DNA of 42,512 nucleotides, taken from positions 1 through 42,512 of the forward strand of contig NZ_PYPS01000051.1 in assembly GCF_003027925.1 (NCBI RefSeq), read 5' to 3'. Below the pieces are notes generated by a model that saw only the letters and a program-made list of their open reading frames with translations, was not told where the DNA came from and did not search any database. The DNA is from Micromonospora sp. RP3T (GTDB lineage Bacteria; Actinomycetota; Actinomycetes; Mycobacteriales; Micromonosporaceae). The stretch's first letter is position 1; the number at the start of each line of letters is the position of its first letter. Shown piece by piece: positions 23,077-37,480 of the stretch. Made by a program: the position numbers and the translations under genes.

Positions 23077-23877
23077 ATGGAAGGTGCCCTGTGGCTGTTC
23101 CTGGTCCTGATGCTCGGAGGTGCGTTCGTGTTCTGGCGGTGGGGGAGCAGGTCCCGGCGGGCCAACGAGATGGCCGACGCGCGGGCCGAGGCGCAGCGCT
23201 GGTACGAGCGGCTCGGCGGCCAGCTGATGAACCTGCACGGCGACGCGCCGGCGGTCCGGCAGGCGCTGGCCGACGCCGGTGAGCGCTACAACGCCGCCGG
23301 CTCGCAGCTCGAACAGGCGCGTACGCCGCACCAGTTCGCGTTGGCCCGGGAGACCGCGCTGGAGGGGCTGGCGTACATCCGGGCGGCGCGTACGGCGATG
23401 GGCATCGACCCGGGCCCGGAGCTGCCGCCGCTGGCCGCCGCCCGCGGGGTCGGCCAGCTCACCAAGGAGCGTGAGGTCAACGTGCAGGGCCAGACGTTCC
23501 GCGCCGGCCCGCAGCCGGGCAGCCACACGCCCTACTACTACCCGGGCGGCCACATGCAGGGCCGGCCGGTGCCGGCCGGCTGGTATTCCACGCCGTGGTG
23601 GAAGACCGCGCTGGGCGCGGGCGCCGGGGTGCTCGGCGGCATGCTGATCGCGGACGCGCTCTTCTCGCCCGCGTTCGCCGACCCCGGCTACGGCTACGAG
23701 TCCGGCTACCAGGAGGGCTTCCAGGACGGCTTCGGCGACGGCCAGGACTACGGCGACCCGGGCGGCGGCGACTTCGGGGACAACGACTTCGGCGGTCAGG
23801 GCGACTACGCCGGCGGTCAGGGCGACTTCGGCGGCGGCGACTTTGGTGGCGGCGACTTCGGCGGCGGCGACTGGTAG
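23077..23877 (+). CDS. hypothetical membrane protein with Gly/Asp-rich tail
   Basis: A protein of 266 aa. An N-terminal transmembrane segment (residues 4-21) is followed by a helical region (25-120), then a Tyr/Pro/Gly stretch with a second hydrophobic segment near 172-195. The C-terminal tail starts YGYESGYQEGFQDGFGDG and ends in repeats of GGGDF(G). No family recognised; tails of this kind occur in envelope-associated proteins. The start is ATG 23077, 7 nt after TACGTT, without a Shine-Dalgarno, so it is likely leaderless. Divergent from rmuC. Confidence 0.7.
   Translation: MEGALWLFLVLMLGGAFVFWRWGSRSRRANEMADARAEAQRWYERLGGQLMNLHGDAPAVRQALADAGERYNAAGSQLEQARTPHQFALARETALEGLAYIRAARTAMGIDPGPELPPLAAARGVGQLTKEREVNVQGQTFRAGPQPGSHTPYYYPGGHMQGRPVPAGWYSTPWWKTALGAGAGVLGGMLIADALFSPAFADPGYGYESGYQEGFQDGFGDGQDYGDPGGGDFGDNDFGGQGDYAGGQGDFGGGDFGGGDFGGGDW
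23760..23874 (+). repeat. in-frame Gly-Gly-Asp-Phe repeats
   Basis: Imperfect copies of GGCGGCGACTTC and GGCGGTCAGGGCGAC encode a run of GGGDF and GGQGDF/Y units at the C-terminus of the protein above. The last three units are almost identical in DNA. Confidence 0.7.
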
Positions 23878-23888
23878 CCCGCGCCGCT

Positions 23889-23945
23889 GGCGTTAACAGG
23901 GGCCCCCGCCTATGCAGAATGCGTTAAGCGGGGGCCCCTCCTTAC
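23889..23945 (+). repeat. GGGGCCCC double repeat, copy C
   Basis: GGCGTTAACAGGGGCCCCC-GCC, a short spacer, then GCGTTAAGCGGGGGCCCC-TCCTTA. Same orientation as copy B. It fills the gap between the convergent membrane-protein and ppc genes. Confidence 0.75.
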
Positions 23946-23948
23946 ACC

Positions 23949-26735
<2,787 letters not shown>

Positions 26736-26762
26736 GGGTGCGCTCCTTACGCGAGGACGAAG

Positions 26763-26793
26763 GACAGCGCTGTCCGACTCCCCTGGATGGTAT
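26763..26793 (-). promoter_or_regulatory. ppc promoter and leader palindrome
   Basis: TACCAT at 26793-26788 (minus strand) is a likely -10. GGACAGCGCTGTCC at 26763-26776 is a perfect 14-bp palindrome just downstream of the expected transcription start, a candidate operator. Confidence 0.4.
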
Positions 26794-26859
26794 CCGCGCG
26801 GGCCGCGGACGGAGGAGGGGGACGGCGTGATGATCTGCACTCTGGGATGCGCCGGCCGG

Positions 26860-27894
26860 TCACCTGTCGACGGCGGTGTGCCGTCCCGGACCGGTCCGCG
26901 CGGCCCGTCGCCGGGCCCGGAACACCGTGGCGGTGAGCAGCCCGACCAGCCCGGCGACCACCCAGACCAGCAGCCCGGTCAACGCCCAGCCGCCACCGCG
27001 CCAGTCGAAGTAGACGGCCGACTTGAACAGGTCGGTGGCGAGCCCGGGCACGTTCCAGCGGTGCATCCCGCGCAGGAACGCGGGCAGGAACTCGGGCGCG
27101 TAGATGCCGCCGGAGCCGGGGTTGCCGAGCACGACCAGCAGCAGGATCACCAGCCCGGTGCCGAGCAGGCCGAGCCACGCCTGCACGGCCGCCGCCACCA
27201 TCCCGGCCGCGAACGCGGCCAGCGCGCCGACCACCGCGATGGTGCCCACGTCGTGGTCGAACACGTCCAGCACCGGCCCGACCAGCACCGCCCCGATGGT
27301 GCCGAGCAGGATGGAGTGCACCGCGAGCGTGGCGATCCGCAGCCCGGCCTGGCGCGGCCCGCGCGGGCTGGTGCCGAGCGAGATGCCCAGCGCGGTGGAG
27401 GCCAGGTAGCCGCCGAGCACCACGCCGACCGCCAGGTAGAACGGGACCAGGCCGCGCGGGTCCCCGGCGGACACCGGCACCTCGTCGGTGACCTGCAACG
27501 GCACCCCGGCCTGCCGGGCGGCCTGGGTGAACACGTCGGTGACCAGCTCGGTGGCGGCGGGCGCGCCGGCACTGGCGGTGGCCAGGGTCAGGCCGCCCGG
27601 GGCGGAGCTGAGCACCGCGTACACGGATCGGTCGTTGAGGCCGTCGACGGCGCGGGCCTGGCTGTCGTACCCGACGGGTTTGATGGTGTTCGTGCGGGCG
27701 CGGACGGCGGTCATCACGGCCTGCGCCTGCTGGTCGGAGGTCACCACGGCGACCGGCAGGTCGCGTGGTTCCGGCTTGTGCAGCGCGCCGACGTAGGCCG
27801 CGATGAACGCGCTGGCCAGCGCCAGGGTGCCGAGCACCAGCGCCGCGGTGCGCGGCAGCCAGTCCCGGGTCCGCAGCTGCGGCTCGTCGTCCAC
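26860..27894 (-). CDS. membrane protein, YhgE/Pip or ABC-2 permease-like
   Basis: A protein of 344 aa with an N-terminal membrane segment (about 14-36) and an extracytoplasmic domain of about 100 residues (LPVAVVTSDQQAQAVMTAV and so on). Five or six C-terminal transmembrane segments follow (about 150-330). This topology and the DLPVAVV start of the outer domain match YhgE/Pip-type and related ABC-2 permease proteins. No ATPase gene is adjacent. The GTG start lies 6 nt after TAGGCT on the minus strand, so it is probably leaderless. Function unknown. Confidence 0.65.
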   Translation of the reverse strand: MDDEPQLRTRDWLPRTAALVLGTLALASAFIAAYVGALHKPEPRDLPVAVVTSDQQAQAVMTAVRARTNTIKPVGYDSQARAVDGLNDRSVYAVLSSAPGGLTLATASAGAPAATELVTDVFTQAARQAGVPLQVTDEVPVSAGDPRGLVPFYLAVGVVLGGYLASTALGISLGTSPRGPRQAGLRIATLAVHSILLGTIGAVLVGPVLDVFDHDVGTIAVVGALAAFAAGMVAAAVQAWLGLLGTGLVILLLVVLGNPGSGGIYAPEFLPAFLRGMHRWNVPGLATDLFKSAVYFDWRGGGWALTGLLVWVVAGLVGLLTATVFRARRRAARTGPGRHTAVDR

Positions 27895-27979
27895 GGGCCC
27901 AGCCTATTGCCGGCATGTGCCCCATTTTTGCGGTTTCGTCGGGCGGAATTCGCTGGCGCCCGCCGATAGCGTTCGGATC

Positions 27980-29020
27980 ATGACGGCACCGCGTTATCCC
28001 ACCAAGCCGCAGCCGGGCGACCGGGTCGCGGTCGTCTCACCCTCCGCCGGCCTGCCGGGTCTCTTCCCCCACGTGTACGAGCTGGGCCTGCGCCGGCTCC
28101 GCGAGGAGCTGCACCTGGTGCCGGTGGAGTACCCGACCACCCGCGTGATGGGCGCCGACCCGCGCGACCGGGCCCGCGACCTGACCGCCGCGTTCGCCGA
28201 CCCGACGATCACCGCGGTGCTGGCCACCGTCGGCGGCGACGACCTGATCACGGTCACCCCCTTCCTCGACGACGACGTGCTGCGCGCCAACCCGAAGCCG
28301 TACCTCGGCTACTCCGACAACACCAACGTGCTCAACCATCTGTACCGGCTGGGGATGGTGGCCTACCACGGCGGCTCGGTGCTGGTGCACCTCGGCCGGC
28401 CCGGCCGCCCGCACCCGCTGACGTTCGACTCGCTGCGGGCGGCGCTGTTCACCTCCGACTGGTACGACCTGACGCCGGCCGCCGAGTGGGGCGACGAGCC
28501 GCTCGACTGGCAGGACCCGACGACGCTGACCGGGGAGCCGCCGATGTTGCCCGGCGCGGGCTGGCGCTGGCACGGGCCAGCCCGGGTGGTGCGGGGCCGC
28601 ACCTGGGGCGGCAACCTGGAGATCCTGCACTGGCTGGCGGCGGCCGACCGGGTGCCGTCCGCCGCCGAGTTGGCCGGCTCGGTGCTGCTGCTGGAGACCT
28701 CGCAGGAGATGCCGTCCGCCCAGGAGGTCTTCCGGATCGTGCGCAACCTGGGCGAGCGTGGCCTGCTGGCCGGCTTCCCGGCGATCGTGGTCGGCCGCCC
28801 CAAGGCGTGGGACTTCGGCCGGCCGCTGTCCGTCGCGGAGCGGCTGGCCTGGGGTGGGGAGCAGCGGGCGGCGATCCTGCGGGCGATCGGCCCCTACGTC
28901 GACGACCCGGTGGTGGTCTTCGACGTCGACCTCGGCCACACCGACCCGCAGCTGATCATCCCGTACGGCGGCGAGATCCTGGTCGACGCGGTCGAGCGGC
29001 GGATCGCCGTGCGCTACTGA
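27980..29020 (+). CDS. S66 family peptidase (LD-carboxypeptidase / MccF-like)
   Basis: A serine peptidase of 346 aa of the LdcA/MccF fold. The nucleophile elbow GYSDNTNVLNHLY is near residues 113-125 (Ser115), with a Glu-containing LLLETSQEMPSAQEVFRIVRNL near 236-257 and a C-terminal GHTDPQLIIPYG providing the His. The length and the LLLETS form fit MccF-like enzymes, which cleave modified aminoacyl nucleotides, as well as LD-carboxypeptidases of murein recycling; the sequence alone does not decide. The start is ATG 27980, 7 nt after TAGCGT, so leaderless. Confidence 0.85.
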   Translation: MTAPRYPTKPQPGDRVAVVSPSAGLPGLFPHVYELGLRRLREELHLVPVEYPTTRVMGADPRDRARDLTAAFADPTITAVLATVGGDDLITVTPFLDDDVLRANPKPYLGYSDNTNVLNHLYRLGMVAYHGGSVLVHLGRPGRPHPLTFDSLRAALFTSDWYDLTPAAEWGDEPLDWQDPTTLTGEPPMLPGAGWRWHGPARVVRGRTWGGNLEILHWLAAADRVPSAAELAGSVLLLETSQEMPSAQEVFRIVRNLGERGLLAGFPAIVVGRPKAWDFGRPLSVAERLAWGGEQRAAILRAIGPYVDDPVVVFDVDLGHTDPQLIIPYGGEILVDAVERRIAVRY

Positions 29021-29049
29021 CCCCGCCCGAACACACCGGCGCGCCTCGT

Positions 29050-29236
29050 AGATCTTGGCAAGCTTTCGTTCACCGCGAACGAGATTTCGCCAGAAGCTGG
29101 CCGTGATCCCTGGGGGCGGGCGGGGCGCCCGGTGGAACGGTGAGGTGGTGGGGATCTTTCGGGTGGTCGCGGTGCGTTCGCCACTTCGGCGAGGTGGTGG
29201 CATCGCGGGTGCCGTGATCCCGCCATCTCGGCGAAG
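29050..29236. repeat. intergenic palindromic elements with a GATCTTG signature
   Basis: The 249-bp gap holds a hairpin around CGTTC-ACCGC-GAACG, flanked by imperfectly matching arms that start at GATCTTGGCAAG. A second, imperfect 23-bp stem pairs 29184-29206 with 29214-29236 (18 of 23 positions). GATCTTGC follows at about 29243. No ORF is evident. Confidence 0.5.
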
Positions 29237-29269
29237 CGGAGTGGATCTTGCGCGGGCGAGGCGGGGCCG

Positions 29270-30172
29270 TCAGACGGTGGCGAAGGCGCGGACCGGGAAC
29301 GTGCCCATGCCGGCCACCCTCGGTGGGGCGGCGGTGAACCGGAAGCCGCTCGGCGGCAGCCCGGACAGGCCGGTCAGGTGTTCCACGATCGGGATGCCGG
29401 CGGCCAGCAGTGTGCTGTGTGCCGGGCGCTCACCGGCCGCGGCCGGGCTCATGTCGTCGATGTTGATCGAGTCGATGCCGACCAGCGCCGCGCCGGCCTC
29501 GACCAGCCAGGAAGCGCCGTCGCCGGTCAGGAACGGCGCGTCCGCGGCGGCGTACCGGTCGGTGCCGAAGTGCGTGTCCCAGCCGGTGTGCAGCAGCACC
29601 GCCCGCCCGGCCACCTCGTACGGGGCGAGCAGCAGGCGGTCCACCGCGCGGACCCCGGCGGGTACGCGGACCACCACGCCGGGCAGGTCGGCCAGCCGGT
29701 CCAGGGGCATCCCGGCCAGGTCGACGCCGTCCGCGAAGCGGTGCGCCGGCGTGTCGACGTACGTGCCGGTGTTGGCGACCATGTCGATGCGCCCGACGTG
29801 GAACTCGACGCCCGGCGCGTACCGCTGGCGGGAGGTCTCCCGGGTGAGCCAGTCGGTGATCCGCGGCCCCGGCCAGCCGGGCAGCGTGACCAGGCCGTCG
29901 CTGATCTCGTGGCTCAGCTCGACCAGCCGCCGCCCGTCGGGGGCCGGGACGGCGACGCCGCGCCCGCCCTTGTGCGGCTCCTCGACGACGGTCCGGTTGG
30001 TGATCCGCACCTCGCCGACCATGAGCAGCCCGAGGTGCCGGACCAGCAACGCGGCCAGCTCGTCGTCGGTGATCCCGGGGTCGGGCACGTCCAGCCGGAA
30101 CCCGTCGGTGCGCAGCCCACCGCCGTTGGCGAAGAACACCTCGGCGTCGAAGACCGCCCGATACTCGCCCAT
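29270..30172 (-). CDS. cyclase/kynurenine formamidase-like protein with N-terminal extension
   Basis: A protein of 300 aa. Residues about 85-300 are a cyclase (KynB/isatin hydrolase fold) domain starting VELSHEISDGLVTLPGWPGP. The metal-binding site is altered: the usual HxGTHxD reads NTGTYVD near residues 163-169, while the following PAH is kept. Residues 1-80 form an extra domain (YRAVFDAEVFFANGGGLR and so on). It may be a metal-poor or differently substituted amidohydrolase; substrate unknown. The start is ATG 30172 with a weak GGTGGACGG. Confidence 0.75.
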   Translation of the reverse strand: MGEYRAVFDAEVFFANGGGLRTDGFRLDVPDPGITDDELAALLVRHLGLLMVGEVRITNRTVVEEPHKGGRGVAVPAPDGRRLVELSHEISDGLVTLPGWPGPRITDWLTRETSRQRYAPGVEFHVGRIDMVANTGTYVDTPAHRFADGVDLAGMPLDRLADLPGVVVRVPAGVRAVDRLLLAPYEVAGRAVLLHTGWDTHFGTDRYAAADAPFLTGDGASWLVEAGAALVGIDSINIDDMSPAAAGERPAHSTLLAAGIPIVEHLTGLSGLPPSGFRFTAAPPRVAGMGTFPVRAFATV

Positions 30173-30248
30173 CCGTCCACCGCACCACGCCGAGCCAAGG
30201 TCGTCAAGATCGAAAATTGGCCCGGGGCGGATCGTCGGGGGAGAGGGA

Positions 30249-30261
30249 TAGGCTCGACGGG
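30249..30261 (+). promoter_or_regulatory. -10 element upstream of mfd
   Basis: TAGGCT at 30249-30254, 6 nt before a GTG at 30261. On this spacing transcription would start at the GTG of a short ORF and not at mfd itself. Confidence 0.5.
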
Positions 30262-30328
30262 TGCACACCCCCCGTCCGGCTGGACGCGGGGTCGTCGTCG
30301 TGTGTCGAGCCGTTGGAAGTGATCACTG

Positions 30329-30329
<1 letters not shown>
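30261..30329 (+). CDS. 22-codon leader ORF overlapping mfd
   Basis: GTG at 30261, stop TGA at 30327-30329, sharing one base with the mfd ATG (TGATG). The peptide begins VHTPRPAGRGVVVVCRAVG and contains a Val run. It resembles no known leader peptide. The GGAAG Shine-Dalgarno of mfd lies within it at 30315-30319. Confidence 0.35.
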
Positions 30330-33967
<3,638 letters not shown>

Positions 33968-34014
33968 GGTGGGCGGCGTCACAGCCGGATACGGGGCGTG
34001 AGAGAGTGACCGTC

Positions 34015-34770
34015 ATGCGTGCTCGCCGTCTTGTCGCCGTCGCCAGCGTGGCGGTCGGCCTCGTCGCCCTCTCCGGTTGCCGTACCGAGCCCGGGGTCGC
34101 CGCCTACGTCGGCGACACCCGCGTCACCGAGGATCGGGTCACCTCGATCCTCGACGAGGTCCGGGACGGCCTGGCCAGCCAGCCGGCCACCGCTCCGCAG
34201 GCCGACGCGTTGCTGCCGGCCCGGGACCAGGTGGTCGCCACCCTGGTGCTGTCCGACGTGTGCCGGGAACTCTCCGCCGACAAGGGCTACCAGCCGCAGG
34301 GCCAGGTGACGCCGGAGCAGGTGGCGCAGCAGACCGGGCTGCCCGCCGACGCGACGTACGCGAAGAAGGTGGCCGAGTTCTACACCTGCATGTCCGGCCT
34401 GCCGGCCGGCGAGCCGGCCGCCCCCACGGCCGAGGACCTGGCCACCGTGATCGCGGCGGGCCGGGCCGCCGGCGCCATCCCGCCGGACGTGAAGGACGCC
34501 GACGCGGCCAGCCAGCTCGACGGGCAGCAGCTCCGCTCCGCGCTGGCCACCCGCAAGGTGCTCGCCGACGCCATCGGCGGGTACGACGTCTCGGTCAACC
34601 CGCGCTACCGCCCGCTGGCGTTCCCGCTGCTCAGCTTCAAGGGCGACGTGCCGGCGGTGGCCGTGCCGCTGGGCGAGCCGGGCTCGTCGGTCACCGACGT
34701 CTCCACCCCGGAGCCGGAGACCGGTGAGTCGGTGCCGGTGATCGACCCGTCGGCGGCGCCCGGCGCATGA
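34015..34770 (+). CDS. SurA-like N-terminal-domain lipoprotein
   Basis: A lipoprotein of 251 aa with lipobox LSGC (Cys at about residue 22). The mature part begins GVAAYVGDTRVTEDRVTSILDEV, the pattern of SurA/PrsA-type chaperone N-terminal domains. No PPIase catalytic domain follows, so a chaperone-like or envelope role is only inferred. The ATG at 34015 is chosen; an in-frame GTG at 34006 is possible. It begins 47 bp after mfd and its stop overlaps the mazG start as ATGA, so the two are translationally coupled. Confidence 0.75.
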   Translation: MRARRLVAVASVAVGLVALSGCRTEPGVAAYVGDTRVTEDRVTSILDEVRDGLASQPATAPQADALLPARDQVVATLVLSDVCRELSADKGYQPQGQVTPEQVAQQTGLPADATYAKKVAEFYTCMSGLPAGEPAAPTAEDLATVIAAGRAAGAIPPDVKDADAASQLDGQQLRSALATRKVLADAIGGYDVSVNPRYRPLAFPLLSFKGDVPAVAVPLGEPGSSVTDVSTPEPETGESVPVIDPSAAPGA

Positions 34771-35738
34771 CCGCGCGCATCGTCCTGCTGGTCACCTCGC
34801 CCCGGCTGCCGGCCGGTCTGCTGACGTCGGCCGCCTGGGACGCCGTACGCTCCGCGCCGGTCCTCACCGGCGCGGAGAGCGAGCTGACCCGGGCGGTCCG
34901 GACGGCCGGCGCCGAGGTGCGCGTGGTGACCGAGGGCGCGACGCAGGCGCTGCTGGACGCCGCCGCCACCGAGGGCGGCGCGGTCTGGCTGGCCGGCCCG
35001 GCCGGCGACGAGGCACTCGCCCGCGAGCTGGGGCTGCGGCTGGCCCGGCAGCCCGGCCTGGCCGAGCTGGAGCTGATGTACGGCTCCTGGGATCCGCCGG
35101 GTGCCCGGCTGCTGGACGCGGTCGAGGTGATGGACCGGCTGGCCTCCCCGGGCGGTGATCCGTGGAAGCGGGCGCAGACGCACCGCAGCCTGGCCCCGTT
35201 CCTCCTGGAGGAGTGCTACGAGGCGTACGACGCGATCGGCGCCGACGACACCGACGCGTTGCGCGAGGAGCTGGGCGACGTGCTGCTCCAGGTGCTGCTG
35301 CACGCCCGGCTCGCGGAGGACCTGCCGGAGGGGGAGAGCTGGACCGTCGACGACGTGGCCGGCGGCCTGGTCGACAAGATGGTGCGGCGCAACCCGCACG
35401 TGTTCTCCGGCGAGCGGGCCGGCTCGATCGAGGAGATCGAGGCGAACTGGGAGCGGATCAAACGGGCCGAGAAGACCCGTGACTCGGTGCTGGACGGCAT
35501 CGCGCTGAGCCAGCCCGCGCTGGCCCTGGCCGCGAAGATCCTGGACCGCGCCGGCCGGGTGGGGCTGGCCGTGCCGCCGCCGCTGGCCGAGTCCCAGGTG
35601 GACGCGGAGGCGCGGCTCGGCGCGAGCCTGCTGGCCACCGTCGCCGCCGCCCGGCAGGCCGGCATCGACCCGGAGGCCGCGCTCCGCCGCGCCACCCTGG
35701 CGTACGCCGAAGCGGTCCGCGCCGCCGAACGCGCCTGA
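34767..35738 (+). CDS. mazG: nucleoside triphosphate pyrophosphohydrolase MazG
   Basis: A house-cleaning NTP pyrophosphohydrolase of 323 aa, close to the length of M. tuberculosis Rv1021. An N-terminal tetrapyrrole-methylase-like remnant (1-115) is followed by the MazG domain, with EECYEAYDAI near 148 and EELGDVLLQVLLHA near 167. These supply the ExxE and ExxD magnesium ligands. A late segment, NWERIKRAEK, is also conserved. It overlaps the lipoprotein gene by 4 bp. Its position after mfd follows the Rv1020-Rv1021 order. Confidence 0.93.
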   Translation: MTARIVLLVTSPRLPAGLLTSAAWDAVRSAPVLTGAESELTRAVRTAGAEVRVVTEGATQALLDAAATEGGAVWLAGPAGDEALARELGLRLARQPGLAELELMYGSWDPPGARLLDAVEVMDRLASPGGDPWKRAQTHRSLAPFLLEECYEAYDAIGADDTDALREELGDVLLQVLLHARLAEDLPEGESWTVDDVAGGLVDKMVRRNPHVFSGERAGSIEEIEANWERIKRAEKTRDSVLDGIALSQPALALAAKILDRAGRVGLAVPPPLAESQVDAEARLGASLLATVAAARQAGIDPEAALRRATLAYAEAVRAAERA

Positions 35739-35748
35739 CCCGCTTCGT

Positions 35749-35817
35749 CGATCTTGCACCTTCCGCCCCGGCAAATCGGCTGAATCCGGCATCGAAGGGA
35801 CCGCAACTGCAAGATCG
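35749..35817. repeat. inverted repeat with GATCTTGCA arms
   Basis: CGATCTTGCA (35749-35758) pairs with TGCAAGATCG (35808-35817) across 49 nt. The arm shares GATCTTG with the element at 29050-29236. It lies in the 119-bp gap after mazG. Confidence 0.5.
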
Positions 35818-35844
35818 CGGGGGATGGGCGTCGGGGGTGATCGG

Positions 35845-35858
35845 TAGGGTTCGGGACA
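35845..35858 (+). promoter_or_regulatory. leaderless -10 element of the DUF885 gene
   Basis: TAGGGT at 35845-35850 with a 7-nt spacer to the ATG at 35858. No Shine-Dalgarno. Confidence 0.55.
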
Positions 35859-37477
35859 TGGAAGCGTTCGGGGTGCTCGCGGAGCGGATCGTGGAGGCCG
35901 TGCTGGAGAGCCGGCCCGGGTTGGCGACCTCGGTCGGGGACCACCGCTACGACGACCGGCTGCCCGACTTCTCCGCCGACGCGCTCGCCGCCGACCGGGC
36001 GATGCTCCGGGACGCCGCCGACGCGCTCTCCGAGATCGACCCCGACGTGCTCGACACCGACGAGAGCGTCGACCACGCGCTGCTCAGCGCCCTGGTCGAC
36101 CGCGGGCTGTTCGAGGACTCCGAGATCCGCAGCCACGAGTGGGACCCGCTGCGGCACAACCCGGGTCCGCTGCTGCACGCGTTGCTGGCCCGGCCGTACG
36201 CGCCGGTCGAGGAGCGGCTGACCCACCTGGCCGGGCGCCTCTGGGCCGTACCGGATGCGCTGGCGACCGCGCGCGCGACGCTGCGGGACATGCCGCGGGT
36301 CCACGCCGAGACGGCGGTCGGGCAGTTCGTCGGCGCGGCGGCGCTGGTCCGCGACGAGGTGCCGGTGCTGCTCGCCCAGGCGCCGGCGCTGCGCGACCGG
36401 GTGGGGCCGGCCGCCACCGCGGCGATCGCCGCGCTCGACGAGTTCGTGGCGTGGTTGCGGGCCGGACTGGCGGCCGACGCCGGGCCGGGGCGCGACCCCC
36501 GGCTGGGCCGGCGGCGCTGGGAGGCGCGGCTGTGGCACACGCTCGACACCGAGCTGGGCGCCGCCGAGGTGCAGCGCCGCGCGTGGGCCAACCTCGACCG
36601 GGTCACCGACGAGATCCGCGCGGCGGCCGTCGAGCTGGTCGGCGGTCCGGCCGACGACGAGACGGTACGCCGCGCGCTGGACCTGCTGGCCGCCGAGCAC
36701 CCGGACGACGCCACCATCGTCGACCTCGCCGCCGGCACGCTCGACGACGCCACCGACTTCGTCCGCCACCACGACCTGGTCAGCCTCGTCGCCGACCCGT
36801 GCGTGATCCAGGAGATGCCGGAGTTCGCGCGCGGCGTCGCGGTGGCCTACTGCGACGCGCCGGGCCCGCTGGAGACGGCCGACGTGCCGACGTTCTACTG
36901 CATCGCGCCCACCCCGGCGGACTGGCCGGCGCAGCGGGTCGAGTCGTTCTACCGGGAGTACAACGACCACATGATCCGCAACCTGACCGTGCACGAGGCG
37001 ATGCCCGGTCACTTCCTCCAGCTCGCGCACGCCCGCCGGTACGCCGGCCCGACCCGGGTGCGTGCGCTCACCGAGTCCGGCGTGTTCATCGAGGGCTGGG
37101 CGGTCTACACCGAGGAGCTGATGGCCGGGCTCGGCTTCGGCGGGCTGCCGGTGCGGTTGCAGCAGCTCAAGATGCAGCTCCGAATGACCATCAACGCGCT
37201 GCTCGACCAGCTCGTGCACTGCGACGACCTGCCCGAGGCCGAGGCGATGGCGTTGATGACCGGGCGCGGCTTCCAGGAGGAGGGGGAGGCGGCCGGCAAG
37301 TGGCGGCGGGCGCTGCTGACCTCCACCCAGCTCTCCACCTACTTCGTCGGCTACAGCGAGATGGCGGACATCGCCGCCGCCCGGCCGGACGGCGTGCCGG
37401 TGCGCGACTGGCACGACGCGATGCTGTCGCACGACTGCCCGCCGCCGCGTCACCTGCGCACGCTGCTGGGGGTGTGA
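35858..37477 (+). CDS. DUF885 family zinc metallopeptidase
   Basis: A soluble protein of 539 aa. The zinc site HEAMPGH lies at residues 379-385, and a second Glu in FIEGWAVYTEEL lies near 410-421, the arrangement of DUF885 (M32/gluzincin-like) proteins. FYREYNDHMIRNLTVHEAMPGH and LSTYFVGY near the C-terminus are also conserved. A peptidase role is expected from the family. No signal peptide, so cytoplasmic. Its stop is 3 bp from the stop of the convergent lipoprotein gene. Confidence 0.88.
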   Translation: MEAFGVLAERIVEAVLESRPGLATSVGDHRYDDRLPDFSADALAADRAMLRDAADALSEIDPDVLDTDESVDHALLSALVDRGLFEDSEIRSHEWDPLRHNPGPLLHALLARPYAPVEERLTHLAGRLWAVPDALATARATLRDMPRVHAETAVGQFVGAAALVRDEVPVLLAQAPALRDRVGPAATAAIAALDEFVAWLRAGLAADAGPGRDPRLGRRRWEARLWHTLDTELGAAEVQRRAWANLDRVTDEIRAAAVELVGGPADDETVRRALDLLAAEHPDDATIVDLAAGTLDDATDFVRHHDLVSLVADPCVIQEMPEFARGVAVAYCDAPGPLETADVPTFYCIAPTPADWPAQRVESFYREYNDHMIRNLTVHEAMPGHFLQLAHARRYAGPTRVRALTESGVFIEGWAVYTEELMAGLGFGGLPVRLQQLKMQLRMTINALLDQLVHCDDLPEAEAMALMTGRGFQEEGEAAGKWRRALLTSTQLSTYFVGYSEMADIAAARPDGVPVRDWHDAMLSHDCPPPRHLRTLLGV

Positions 37478-37480
37478 GGG

